A stretch of 40,737 bases of DNA. Origin: an uncultured Colwellia sp. (GTDB lineage Bacteria; Pseudomonadota; Gammaproteobacteria; Enterobacterales; Alteromonadaceae). The translations under genes and the position numbers were made by a program. This document shows, piece by piece, positions 1-8,014 of the stretch. The notes below the pieces were generated by a model, which did no database searches, was not told where the DNA came from, and saw only the letters and a program-made list of their open reading frames with translations. Positions within the stretch are counted from its first letter, which is position 1. Every line of letters starts with the position of its first letter. The stretch spans positions 1 to 40,737 of the forward strand of contig CAJXQM010000025.1 in assembly GCA_913058145.1 (NCBI GenBank), read 5' to 3'.

Positions 1-48
1 CGAGATTCGCCTTAGTCTCGTGGGCTCGGAGATGTGTATAAGAGACAG
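1..48. other. Illumina Nextera i7 adapter (N701) left on the contig end
   Basis: This is not genomic DNA. Bases 1-6 (CGAGAT) match the end of the P7 flow-cell part, bases 7-14 (TCGCCTTA) match the N701 index as written in the index primer, and bases 15-48 match the Nextera read-2 transposase adapter. Its last 19 bases (30-48, starting AGATGTG and ending GAGACAG) are the Tn5 mosaic end. The match is from memory of the published adapter but is continuous over all 48 bases. Genomic sequence starts at base 49. Confidence 0.97.
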
Positions 49-118
49 GATTTACACTATCTTTCGTAGTTATACTGAACATCACTATTTTTCGATAATT
101 AACAGGTTATAATAATTA

Positions 119-1231
119 ATGTCTATTTCTCGTACTAGAAGTACTCAGCATAAAGTTTATGTCCCGACATCTGCCAGAGAAAATCAATATTTAATGGCTA
201 AATTTCCATTAACTGATCAATTACTTGAAAAATATTCAGATTTAATTGATGCAAATGCTACTGAGCCTTATGCTAAATTTTATCAGGCGCTCGCTAACAG
301 TTTTTTTAAAATAAATGACGAATTTACCATTGATAGTTCACAGTTTATTGCTAATGATAAGTTTGTAAGGGTACGCTATAGTCCACAAAAACTTACCGCA
401 CAAACTAAGCAACAAGTACTATGCCTGTATAATCCAGAATACCATACTAGCCAAAACGTTATTTTTAGAGGTGATGTAAAAGCTAAAAAAATCTCCTTGA
501 TTTTCTTAGCTAATGGTACAGAAATTAGAGTTCATTCAGCTAAATTTCATCAAAAAGTTAAACAATCTATTAGTAAATTTAGTGATCAAATCGGTATTAA
601 TAAAGAAACTGTACGTATATGCGATCATCAACATTTAACCTATGACTTATTTGCTAAACATAAAGGCGTAGAAGGCTCTCAGGTACATAAATTTCGTTCT
701 ATGACTAATCGATATTTAGCCGACGAACAAAACTTACCTGCAAACACAGACGCATTAACTTATGCCGTGATTGATTTTCCTTTGAACCGACGTGTACGCT
801 CATTAATAAAAAATGAAGATGAATCTGGTTGTTATAATCAATTATATACCTTAATTGCCGATGCATTTATTAGCTCAGCTAAAAAACAAAAATTATATAA
901 AGGTGCGGTGATTGCTAATGGCTTAGTGCCCATTGTACGAAAAGGCGAAGATGAAAATGTTATCGCTAGCGGTGAGTTACTCATGTTAGGCTCTAATCCT
1001 TCACTTACAAGTTGTGGCTACACGTGTAAATGGGAATCAAATAAACTGGTTGATACGGTTCAATTGATTTTTACTGCCTGCGACAAAGATAAAACGTCTC
1101 ATGGTTATGGGAAATTTGTTAATCAGATAGAACTCGCATTACGAGACTTTGCACAGCGCCTTGAATTTGTTAACGACAAAGAAGAAATGTTAGTTAGATT
1201 ACATCAGCATATTGGTTTTTATTTAGATTAA
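119..1231 (+). CDS. Hypothetical protein, 370 aa
   Basis: I do not recognise this family. The protein is soluble-looking, mixed alpha/beta in composition, lysine-rich, with no signal peptide and no membrane segment. It contains scattered His and Cys residues but no obvious catalytic motif. The ATG at 119 has only a weak Shine-Dalgarno-like CAGG about 12 bases upstream. The gene is convergent with the minus-strand operon ending at 1288 and is followed by a hairpin terminator. Only 70 genomic bases precede it before the contig end, so its promoter and any operon partner are mostly lost. Codon usage (AT-rich, many AAA/TTA) looks like that of the neighbours, so nothing points to recent transfer. 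The long uninterrupted frame and normal amino-acid mix support a real gene; the function is unknown. Confidence 0.8.
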   Translation: MSISRTRSTQHKVYVPTSARENQYLMAKFPLTDQLLEKYSDLIDANATEPYAKFYQALANSFFKINDEFTIDSSQFIANDKFVRVRYSPQKLTAQTKQQVLCLYNPEYHTSQNVIFRGDVKAKKISLIFLANGTEIRVHSAKFHQKVKQSISKFSDQIGINKETVRICDHQHLTYDLFAKHKGVEGSQVHKFRSMTNRYLADEQNLPANTDALTYAVIDFPLNRRVRSLIKNEDESGCYNQLYTLIADAFISSAKKQKLYKGAVIANGLVPIVRKGEDENVIASGELLMLGSNPSLTSCGYTCKWESNKLVDTVQLIFTACDKDKTSHGYGKFVNQIELALRDFAQRLEFVNDKEEMLVRLHQHIGFYLD

Positions 1232-1250
1232 TTAAGCTATCAATCGCAAT

Positions 1251-1287
1251 TATGGGTAGTTTACTCTACCCATATTTCTTCTTATTT
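1251..1287 (+). terminator. Intrinsic terminator after the 370-aa gene
   Basis: A 9-bp perfect stem (TATGGGTAG / CTACCCATA, arms 1251-1259 and 1266-1274) with a 6-base loop is followed on the plus strand by a T-rich tract (TTTCTTCTTATTTTT). It lies in the convergent gap between the plus-strand gene ending at 1231 and the minus-strand operon ending at 1288. It may act in both directions, but the T tract favours the plus strand. Confidence 0.75.
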
Positions 1288-2016
1288 TTAGAACTCATAT
1301 TCAATAGCAACACGTAAAACATGCCCTTTACTACGGCGGTCTAATCCCGTAATAAAACCGACGTCCCATTTTAGCTGTTTTTGGCCATCAAAGCGTTGAA
1401 TTCCCATAAAAGCTGGCCCAATACCTAGGTAGTTTTGACCCGAATATAACTCAATCGCTGGTTGGAGTTGTTCAAGGTAACGATAACGGTATTGTAAGCG
1501 AAACTCCGTTTCAAATTCACTAACTATAGTTTTACCCCACTCATAAATAATAAAAGCATTAAAAGTAAGGCTAGCTCGGCCAAATTCTTTTTCTACTAAA
1601 ACTCCAGAAGTGACTTCCCAGTTTTTTTGCCGCTGCACTTTTTCTATCTCAAATAACAATCCCCAATCTGCCCAGTATTCACCCTGCTCTGTCAACATCC
1701 ACCGTGCTTCAAGCTCATACGAGCTTAAACTAAAATCATCATTAATATCACGCTCACCGACTAAATAAAGCTCTAACATAATAGTATCAGTTAACGATTG
1801 GCCATAAGCAAAACGTTGGGCCAGATTGTTATTTTCACTTTCTTTATGTGAGAGTAACCGCCATTCAACTTCTCGCTCATTAGGTAAAACATAAGGATGG
1901 TAAACTTTATCCACCACAACACCATCGGCATATACTGTTGACGTATAACTGAGTAAAAGGCTTAAACTTGCAAGCATAAGCCAGCAAAACTGCTTAAAAA
2001 GCATTAAGGCTTTCAT
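1288..2016 (-). CDS. Predicted outer-membrane beta-barrel protein, 242 aa
   Basis: The N-terminus has a basic start and a hydrophobic stretch (about residues 8-30) ending near an A-D-G cleavage region, as in a Sec signal peptide. The rest shows alternating hydrophobic/polar strands rich in Tyr, Trp, Glu and Arg, and the protein ends in a strand finishing in Phe (VAIEYEF), typical of outer-membrane barrels. No transport family is recognised. It is the last gene of the nine-gene run. Its ATG overlaps the TGA of the FTR1-like gene as ATGA, so translation is probably coupled. By context it may be an outer-membrane partner of the FTR1-like and cupredoxin proteins, but that is inference. Confidence 0.75.
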   Translation of the reverse strand: MKALMLFKQFCWLMLASLSLLLSYTSTVYADGVVVDKVYHPYVLPNEREVEWRLLSHKESENNNLAQRFAYGQSLTDTIMLELYLVGERDINDDFSLSSYELEARWMLTEQGEYWADWGLLFEIEKVQRQKNWEVTSGVLVEKEFGRASLTFNAFIIYEWGKTIVSEFETEFRLQYRYRYLEQLQPAIELYSGQNYLGIGPAFMGIQRFDGQKQLKWDVGFITGLDRRSKGHVLRVAIEYEF

Positions 2017-2816
2017 GATTTTTCTCCAAAGGCTATCCGAACAAAATGTCGGTTGTTACTCATCAATACAGGCACAATAAAGGCAGTCAAATAGGTAATG
2101 AGTTGCATAAATGAGGGGGTCGCTTCGTAACCAAATAAAACACTAAGTAATTGACCAAATTCAGAGTTTTCCGCAATAAAGTTGGAGCTATTCCAGAGAC
2201 TATAACTCAACGGTAAAACGTCCACTTGTTGCAAGAGTAATATTGACTGCATTAATTGACCCAGGGCAAAAAACAGTAATAAATAACAAGAGGTTTTAGG
2301 ATGGATATTAAGGTCACTGTAGCGTAATAAAAAATACAATAAGATAGCAAAACTGACACAAATACCCACAGCTAAAATAATGCCAATAAATAAGGATTCT
2401 AATCCTGCTGATTCAACTTGTAATGTTTGCGTCCAGTAACTGCTTAAATACAACATAAAATGCGAACCATTAAGCGAAAACACTAATAGAAAAATGACTA
2501 GAGCCAGGGCCTGTTTAACCTTGATAAAACGGTCTTTATTGTTCAATAAAAATAAGAATACGCTACAAAAATAGATGATTATAAAACCAAAAGAAAAAAC
2601 AATTTCAGTGCCTTTACCTTCGAAAAGTTGCGATGTTTTTTCCATGGTTTGATTCAATAAAAACACTAATGTAATAGCCAAACAAGTGATGCCAATTAAA
2701 TTTTTAGGCGTAACAATACTCTTTGATTCAGCAGTCAAGCGTAATAACAACAACGAGATGATAATAAACATAGGTAAGGCACTTTGTAAAAACAAAAGAA
2801 CTGTATTAATTAACAT
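2013..2816 (-). CDS. FTR1-like multi-pass membrane protein lacking the REXXE motif
   Basis: This 267-residue protein has about seven hydrophobic segments. The N-terminus (MLINTVLLFLQSALP) aligns by eye with the first helix of FTR1/EfeU iron permeases, and the C-terminal LFGYEATPSFMQLITYL resembles the FTR1 end (GYxATPS...). The iron-binding REXXE motif of helix 1 would fall at residues 11-15, where the sequence is QSALP, so the Arg and both Glu are gone. I see no second REXXE. It overlaps the cupredoxin gene upstream by 11 bases and the barrel gene downstream by ATGA. True FTR1 proteins move ferric/ferrous iron across the inner membrane. This one may have lost iron transport or changed substrate. 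Assignment to the FTR1 superfamily is moderate. Confidence 0.6.
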   Translation of the reverse strand: MLINTVLLFLQSALPMFIIISLLLLRLTAESKSIVTPKNLIGITCLAITLVFLLNQTMEKTSQLFEGKGTEIVFSFGFIIIYFCSVFLFLLNNKDRFIKVKQALALVIFLLVFSLNGSHFMLYLSSYWTQTLQVESAGLESLFIGIILAVGICVSFAILLYFLLRYSDLNIHPKTSCYLLLFFALGQLMQSILLLQQVDVLPLSYSLWNSSNFIAENSEFGQLLSVLFGYEATPSFMQLITYLTAFIVPVLMSNNRHFVRIAFGEKS

Positions 2817-3222
2817 CTAGACCCCCTTGCTTTGAACTTAACGCGTCATGTGAAACCGCTTGGGTATTATTAATTTCAACAACAATGACTTTTCCTCGCG
2901 CACTATTAGGATGATACTCACCAAAAAAATGATATTCACCTACCGGCAATGGCCCGATAAAAATGATTGATTTTTGTTTAGGGAATATCACTTTTTCTCT
3001 ATTAAGGTCGAAGCTATCAAACTCTTCAACGCTATTATCGTAATTAAGGATAACTAACTTAACTTTTTTATTTGCTGGAATGATGATTTGTGCTGGATAG
3101 AACAAGTGCTTTTTTAGCGCTAAATGATATTCAGGACGTTTCGCTTCTACCGTAGGGCTACACAAGAAAAATAAGCTCATAAGCAAAAATAGATTACAAT
3201 ATTTAGGAACATCTTTAATCAT
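2806..3222 (-). CDS. Periplasmic cupredoxin-like protein without type 1 copper cysteine
   Basis: After a hydrophobic signal peptide (residues 10-28, ending VEA-K) comes a single Cupredoxin_1-type domain. It shows the typical EEFDSFDLNREKV and GPLPVGEYHFFGEYHPNSARG stretches seen in cupredoxins next to FTR1-type iron transporters. The mature part has no cysteine, so a blue (type 1) copper site cannot form; His, Glu and Asp residues remain as possible metal ligands. I chose ATG 3222 because AAGGAG sits 7 bases upstream; a GTG at 3225 is possible but too close to it. The start lies inside the end of the kinase gene and the end overlaps the FTR1-like gene, so the three are tightly coupled. A role handing iron or copper to the membrane partner is inferred. 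Confidence 0.75.
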   Translation of the reverse strand: MIKDVPKYCNLFLLMSLFFLCSPTVEAKRPEYHLALKKHLFYPAQIIIPANKKVKLVILNYDNSVEEFDSFDLNREKVIFPKQKSIIFIGPLPVGEYHFFGEYHPNSARGKVIVVEINNTQAVSHDALSSKQGGLDVN

Positions 3223-4696
3223 CACCCTGCTCCTTTTCTATTTTATTATCCTTAAAGTATACCGTGATTTTTAAGCCTTTAAGTAAGGTTGAAGAAGATA
3301 ACGCTATGTTAGCTTCATGCACGTCAGCGATATGCTTAACAATGGTTAAACCGAGGCCACAACCCAAAACGTTTGAGTTATGTTGATCACCACCAACACG
3401 ATAAAAACGGTCAAAAATTCGTTGATACTCCTCAGGAACAATGCCAACACCCGAATCTTCTACACAAAGTGCTATTTTTCTATCTGCTTTTCCTGCATTC
3501 AGTCGCTTAGCCGTGACATGAATATTTCCGCCTATTGGTGTATATTTATTCGCGTTGGAAATTAAGTTAACGGCGAGTAAATGCACCGAAAATTCATGTG
3601 CGGATAAGTAAATATCATCACTTTCTAGTACGATGGTTTGTTCTTTCCCTAAGATGTCAGCATACAACTCTGCAATCACTTGCTGCAACAATGAATTTAA
3701 GTTAAAACGCGTGCTGCCATGTGCTATTTGTGCAGTGTTAGTACGATTCAAATTTAAGATTTGGTCGATAACATGTCCCATTCGATCAACACTGCGGATT
3801 AATTCTTTTACTGAATCAAAACGACGAATGTCATTTTCCGTAACAATGACATTATCCACAGATAATCGTGCAGAAAAATCTTGAGTAATGTTGTGTACAT
3901 TTATTTTAAGCACGCTTAAAGGTGTTTTTAATTCATGTGCGGCATCTTCAGCAAAGTGACGCTCTCGCTGAAACGCGGCGTCTAAACGTGAGAAAAGCTG
4001 GTTTAACGTAACGACAACATCAGCTAATTCAGTATTATTTACTTGTAAGTTAAGCGGACTGAAATCATTGGTATTTTTTTTACCAAGCTCTGTTCGAAGT
4101 CTGTGTAAGGGTTTTAATCCTTGAGTAATAATAATATAGATTAAAAAGGATAATATGATTATCGCTATAATCATAGGCGTCACTGCAGCTAAAATAAGTT
4201 CTTGTGCTAAGGCAAATTGTGTTTGCAGTGGTTGCGCCACAATCACGGTAATCGACGTATGTTGTGCTGACATTTCAGTCGATAAGGCAGCCACTCGCCA
4301 ACGTTTATCTAAAAAATTAACTTCAGAAAAATGACTGTATTGTTTATCTGAACGGTTATGAGATTCTTTATAAGGTAATACTGAGCTAACAATAAGATGA
4401 TCGGGTGCGTTATTGCTTTTAATAACTAGTTTATCATTATTCCAAACCTGAAACGCAAAGCTACCTTGCTGAGCCACTTGGGTTGTTTGTTGTAATTTAT
4501 TGGTATTATTGGGTAATGTTGTTTTCAATTTTGTGGTTTGAACGGCAAGCAATGTATAAGCGATATCGAGCAATTGCTGATCAAACTGTTTTTCAGCCCG
4601 AGACATACTAACTTTATAGCCTTGAATAGCGGCAATAAAGGTGATTAACGTTAATACCGAAAATAGTGTTAACACGAGATAACGGCGAATACTCAT
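3215..4696 (-). CDS. Two-component sensor histidine kinase, QseC/PmrB-like
   Basis: A 493-residue membrane kinase. A first membrane helix (about 7-26), a periplasmic sensor of about 140 residues, a second helix (about 168-191) and a HAMP-like linker lead to the H box (FAEDAAHELKTPL, His254). The HATPase domain has the N box (NLISNANKYTP, Asn381), G1 (VEDSGVGI), F box (FDRFYR) and G2 (GCGLGLTI). The layout and H box resemble QseC/PmrB kinases. It lies 45 bases after the response-regulator gene and its last codons overlap the cupredoxin start. The signal is unknown; the neighbouring cupredoxin and FTR1-like genes suggest a metal or redox cue. All catalytic boxes are intact. Confidence 0.93.
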   Translation of the reverse strand: MSIRRYLVLTLFSVLTLITFIAAIQGYKVSMSRAEKQFDQQLLDIAYTLLAVQTTKLKTTLPNNTNKLQQTTQVAQQGSFAFQVWNNDKLVIKSNNAPDHLIVSSVLPYKESHNRSDKQYSHFSEVNFLDKRWRVAALSTEMSAQHTSITVIVAQPLQTQFALAQELILAAVTPMIIAIIILSFLIYIIITQGLKPLHRLRTELGKKNTNDFSPLNLQVNNTELADVVVTLNQLFSRLDAAFQRERHFAEDAAHELKTPLSVLKINVHNITQDFSARLSVDNVIVTENDIRRFDSVKELIRSVDRMGHVIDQILNLNRTNTAQIAHGSTRFNLNSLLQQVIAELYADILGKEQTIVLESDDIYLSAHEFSVHLLAVNLISNANKYTPIGGNIHVTAKRLNAGKADRKIALCVEDSGVGIVPEEYQRIFDRFYRVGGDQHNSNVLGCGLGLTIVKHIADVHEANIALSSSTLLKGLKITVYFKDNKIEKEQGDD

Positions 4697-4741
4697 AACT
4701 TACTATTCACAATAGTTTACTCAAAATTTAGCACTCAAAAC

Positions 4742-5422
4742 TTAATGCGCATTATTAATGATGTAGCCTACGCCACGCACATTTTGAATAAATTTCTCAG
4801 GTAAACTTTTTCTTAACTTATGAATATGCACCTCTACGGCATTACTCAACACTTCCTCTCCCCAATGATACAGTTTCGACTCAATTTGTTCACGAGATAA
4901 TATGCGTCCTGCATTTTCCATTAGCGCTTTTAACACCATAAATTCTTTTTTGGAAAAGTGAATTTCAATTTCATTGTTCATATTACTTTCACCCACAACA
5001 ACCTTATGTGCAAACGTATCTAATTTAACTTGCCCCACACAAATAAGTGAAGAGCTAGCGGTACCCAAACGACGTTCGATAACGCGTAATCTAGCCATTA
5101 ATTCTTGTATTTCAAAAGGTTTAACTAGATAATCATCTGCACCATAATCAAGGCCTTTCACTTTACTTTCAACGGAATCGCGTGCAGTTAAAATGATGAC
5201 AGGTAGTGTTGATTTTTGATTACGTAGTTGCTTTAAAACATCAAGTCCATCTATATCTGGTAAACCTAAGTCAAGAATAATCATATCTTGATCAGGTGTA
5301 GATAAAGCATTTATCGCTAGCTTTCCTTGGTTTACATGGTTAACAACAAATCCTTCACTTTGCAGTGATTTTTGCAAAGCTTTGGCTAATGGCAAGTCAT
5401 CTTCAACTAGTAAAATTCTCAT
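4742..5422 (-). CDS. OmpR-family response regulator, QseB/PmrA-like
   Basis: This 226-residue protein has an intact receiver domain (acidic pair Glu7/Asp8-Asp9, phospho-acceptor Asp51, Thr79, Lys101) and a C-terminal winged helix ending in the usual VRGVGYII segment. It is the partner of the kinase that follows. It lies 42 bases after the ApbE-like gene, so the two-component pair is embedded in the middle of the run rather than at its head. The CTTAA repeats at 8560-8595, upstream of the first gene of the run, match the known PmrA/QseB-type box and are the likely target, which would make the operon self-regulating. The box assignment is inference from pattern. Confidence 0.93.
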   Translation of the reverse strand: MRILLVEDDLPLAKALQKSLQSEGFVVNHVNQGKLAINALSTPDQDMIILDLGLPDIDGLDVLKQLRNQKSTLPVIILTARDSVESKVKGLDYGADDYLVKPFEIQELMARLRVIERRLGTASSSLICVGQVKLDTFAHKVVVGESNMNNEIEIHFSKKEFMVLKALMENAGRILSREQIESKLYHWGEEVLSNAVEVHIHKLRKSLPEKFIQNVRGVGYIINNAH

Positions 5423-5464
5423 CTAATTATTCACCTTCACACGTCGTATTATCATTTGATTAGT

Positions 5465-6394
5465 TTATCTTCTTGCCCAAAACTTAATGTCTTGATCGAC
5501 TAGAAATTGTTCTGCATGGGAGCCTTGAAGTAAAGCGAGAGTGGCTAAAATACCTGCTTGTATACATTGTGGAGCAACCACGGTAATAGAACGCGGTGCT
5601 TCATTAATAGGCCAACCAGTTTTTGCATTCAAAATATGACTATATCGTTTTCCGTTATGAATAACGAAACGACGTGCATCACCACTGGTAGCAAGAGCAC
5701 CCGTTTTTAATGATACAATCATATCAACATAGTTAGTATGATTTTTATCTGAATCAGGGTGTTCAATGGCGACTTGCCAAGGTTCATTATTTGTACGGGG
5801 ACAGGTTACCGCCAAATCACCACCTAAATTAACTAACACGGGGTTATTAGTTAATTGTTTGGCAAGAATAATAGCCCTGTCAACCGCATACTCTTTACCT
5901 ATACCACCAAAATCGATTTCCATCCCTTTCACTAAACTAATTTGATTTTGATCAAATGTGATTTTTCGCCAACCAACCAAAGTTAAGTTTTGCTTAACTT
6001 GCTCGACTGTCGGAAAGTTATCACTATTGCCTTCACTGGCTTGAGTACCGTTAAAAGACCAAACTTTTCGAAGTACACCAGAGCTGATATCAAACAAACC
6101 ATCACTTAATTGGTAACATTGTTCAGCAAAGTTCAGTAATAAATAGGTTTCTTCATCGATTGAAACAGAGTGCCCTGCATTGTTATTAATAACACCACAA
6201 GCACTGTGCTGATTATATCGGCTGAATTTATCTTCAATACGCCAAACTTCAGTAGCAATAATATTACCAAGTTCAGCAGATAATTGCTTATCCGATGATT
6301 GTATTATGACTTCACAAGGACTAGCCATGGCATTAAATGTTATGCCATAGCTGTCTTTGTTTTTTGCTAGCTGTATTGCTCTGTTTTTATTCAA
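5465..6394 (-). CDS. ApbE-like FAD:protein FMN transferase, no signal peptide
   Basis: ApbE enzymes move FMN from FAD onto a Ser/Thr of a target protein. This 309-residue protein has recognisable ApbE blocks: IDFGGIGKEYAVDRA (160-174), VNLGGDLAV (188-196), TSGDARRF (236-243) and SHILNAKTGWP (252-262). Three things are unusual. There is no signal peptide or lipobox, whereas most bacterial ApbE act in the periplasm. The metal-binding Asp expected before the conserved Thr is Gly281 (AGILAT, Thr285 kept). The usual DPxTG is NAKTG. The start is TTG at 6394, 11 bases after the DUF3570 stop; upstream in-frame ATGs are absent. It may be a divergent subfamily working on the DUF3570/DUF4266 proteins beside it, or an inactive relative. 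Confidence 0.85.
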   Translation of the reverse strand: MNKNRAIQLAKNKDSYGITFNAMASPCEVIIQSSDKQLSAELGNIIATEVWRIEDKFSRYNQHSACGVINNNAGHSVSIDEETYLLLNFAEQCYQLSDGLFDISSGVLRKVWSFNGTQASEGNSDNFPTVEQVKQNLTLVGWRKITFDQNQISLVKGMEIDFGGIGKEYAVDRAIILAKQLTNNPVLVNLGGDLAVTCPRTNNEPWQVAIEHPDSDKNHTNYVDMIVSLKTGALATSGDARRFVIHNGKRYSHILNAKTGWPINEAPRSITVVAPQCIQAGILATLALLQGSHAEQFLVDQDIKFWARR

Positions 6395-6405
6395 GCAAAA
6401 TCTCG

Positions 6406-7728
6406 TTAGAAAGAATAAGTAACTTGGGCAATAATAGCATCAATAGTTGGATAAAGGTCAACCTCATTAAGCGCGCCGCGGGCTTCAAAGCCTGCAATGC
6501 CTGCATCCGTTGGTGCTTGACGATAATATTCCAATCTAAAAGAAAGATCATGGCCATTATTCACTAACAACCCGTATTTTAAGCCTACCGTAAAAGTAGT
6601 CATTTCACCTATGCGATAATCTGCACTGGCATAAGTAGGGGCAGCCTCACCATCAATTAAAAATGGTCGATAAAACTCAGCGGCACTCTGTTGATATAAT
6701 CTAAAGTGTGGTTGTATATAACTTTCTGTACCAAATGCATCGCCTAGTGGGATTCTAAAGCGAGTGTCAATAGTATGAGAATCAATTTCCCAGTCATCCC
6801 ACATATAGCGGTATGAAACATCAAGTACTACGCTATCAAAATGATAAAGCGATTGAGCATAAAGACTTTGTTTAACACGAGAATCTGGACGAGATTCATA
6901 AATATTATCTTGAGTGAAGCCAGTAACACCGTCTACTTTCGAGATAACTTTGAAGGGATCAGTTAAGTAACCATCTACAATAGAATAAGAATAATTAAAT
7001 TGGGTAATCATTCTACGGTTAATGACTTGCGTAAAACCTAATAAAATATCGGTAGTAGTTTTAGTATCCTCTGACTCAATACGTGTTTCAGCAAAGTCGT
7101 CTGCACTGTCACTTACTTTTGGCATAGAACTAAAAGCTTTAGGTATGCCACCTTCAGGGGTAAATGTATCTTGAAAATAACTAAAGCCGGCTGAAAAGGT
7201 AGAGTTTTTGCGATCGAAATCAAAGGCTAAATTACCATTAACACCCAGCGATAAGTAATCATATTCTTTAGAAATATGTACACCACCACTTGCCGTATAA
7301 TTAGGTGCTATCGGTTGAGTCCATTGTGCATTAAGTTGAACACGCGTATCGTGAAAAGTGTCATCAAGCGGAGTATCGCCTGCTGCAATGGTATATTCTC
7401 CTTTTCCCGATGGTCTGGTAAATGTTTGTACGTTTGGCTGTGCTACTGCACCATTAGCCGACGCCCCCGTTAACGCATCAACGGTTAATTTTAGGTTTAG
7501 AATTTCGTCGTTAGCAAAGGTTTTTTTGGCATTAAAAATAGCTTCGGCTGCACTTACTCGGTCAACTTCACTGTAAAACAACAAAGCACTGTCAAAATCC
7601 CACGAGTTCTCTTTTGCACTAGGCGTTGTCACTGTGTTGGCTTCTGCTAAGTTACTTGTACCCAGCAAAGCGGCTGTAGCGAGCGTTAACGCCGCTTTGA
7701 TATTAGTTTTTTCAGTTTTATTTGTCAT
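6406..7728 (-). CDS. DUF3570 outer-membrane beta-barrel protein
   Basis: A 440-residue exported protein. The signal peptide is about residues 1-30 (ending AEA). The remainder has many amphipathic strands with aromatic residues and ends in VTYSF, a barrel-type C-terminus. The family (DUF3570) is uncharacterised; it is commonly found beside DUF4266, ApbE-like and thioredoxin genes, as here. Residues 84-90 read DALTGAS, followed by ANGA. This fits the flavinylation pattern D-x-x-S/T-G-A-S/T used by ApbE on FMN-binding domains, although the rest of an FMN-binding domain is not seen. It starts 49 bases after the DUF4266 stop and ends 11 bases before the ApbE-like start, so the genes are surely co-transcribed. 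A function as a modified outer-membrane redox or transport protein is inference. Confidence 0.85.
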   Translation of the reverse strand: MTNKTEKTNIKAALTLATAALLGTSNLAEANTVTTPSAKENSWDFDSALLFYSEVDRVSAAEAIFNAKKTFANDEILNLKLTVDALTGASANGAVAQPNVQTFTRPSGKGEYTIAAGDTPLDDTFHDTRVQLNAQWTQPIAPNYTASGGVHISKEYDYLSLGVNGNLAFDFDRKNSTFSAGFSYFQDTFTPEGGIPKAFSSMPKVSDSADDFAETRIESEDTKTTTDILLGFTQVINRRMITQFNYSYSIVDGYLTDPFKVISKVDGVTGFTQDNIYESRPDSRVKQSLYAQSLYHFDSVVLDVSYRYMWDDWEIDSHTIDTRFRIPLGDAFGTESYIQPHFRLYQQSAAEFYRPFLIDGEAAPTYASADYRIGEMTTFTVGLKYGLLVNNGHDLSFRLEYYRQAPTDAGIAGFEARGALNEVDLYPTIDAIIAQVTYSF

Positions 7729-7777
7729 AATATAATTCTTTTAAAGTGTTGTTGATAGATGGTGAACAGGCCTGTAT

Positions 7778-8002
7778 TTAATTACAGCCACAACCACCAC
7801 CGCCAAATCCCTTACCACCACTTGACGCTTCTTTACTAAAATAAATATGATCATCAAGCGCTGCATCAACAGGAGCCGCATTTAATGACATTTCATCTTT
7901 CGCTAACAAATCACGTTCCCAAGGCTCTACGCCTAAATTTGCACAGCCTGTAGCACCAATAATTAATGGTATAAATAAAACTAATTTCATGTTTTTTTTC
8001 AT
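7778..8002 (-). CDS. DUF4266 small lipoprotein with Gly/Cys-rich tail
   Basis: A 74-residue protein with a signal peptide and lipobox ending at Cys20 (GATGC). The mature protein starts CANLGVEPWERDLLAK, the usual start of DUF4266 proteins. It ends with a flexible tail SSGGKGFGGGGCGCN, giving two cysteines in a CGC pattern at the very C-terminus. That tail could bind metal, form a disulfide with the co-encoded thioredoxin, or be modified after translation; none of these is shown. An AAGG lies 10 bases before the ATG, and the gene begins 12 bases after the thioredoxin stop. Short length and strong family likeness make this a real gene. Confidence 0.88.
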   Translation of the reverse strand: MKKNMKLVLFIPLIIGATGCANLGVEPWERDLLAKDEMSLNAAPVDAALDDHIYFSKEASSGGKGFGGGGCGCN

Positions 8003-8014
8003 AATAAACGGACC

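Noticed and set aside
30..48. Tn5 mosaic end suggesting a natural Tn5-type transposon
   Set aside because: It is part of a continuous 48-base match to the Nextera N701 adapter, so it is a library artefact.
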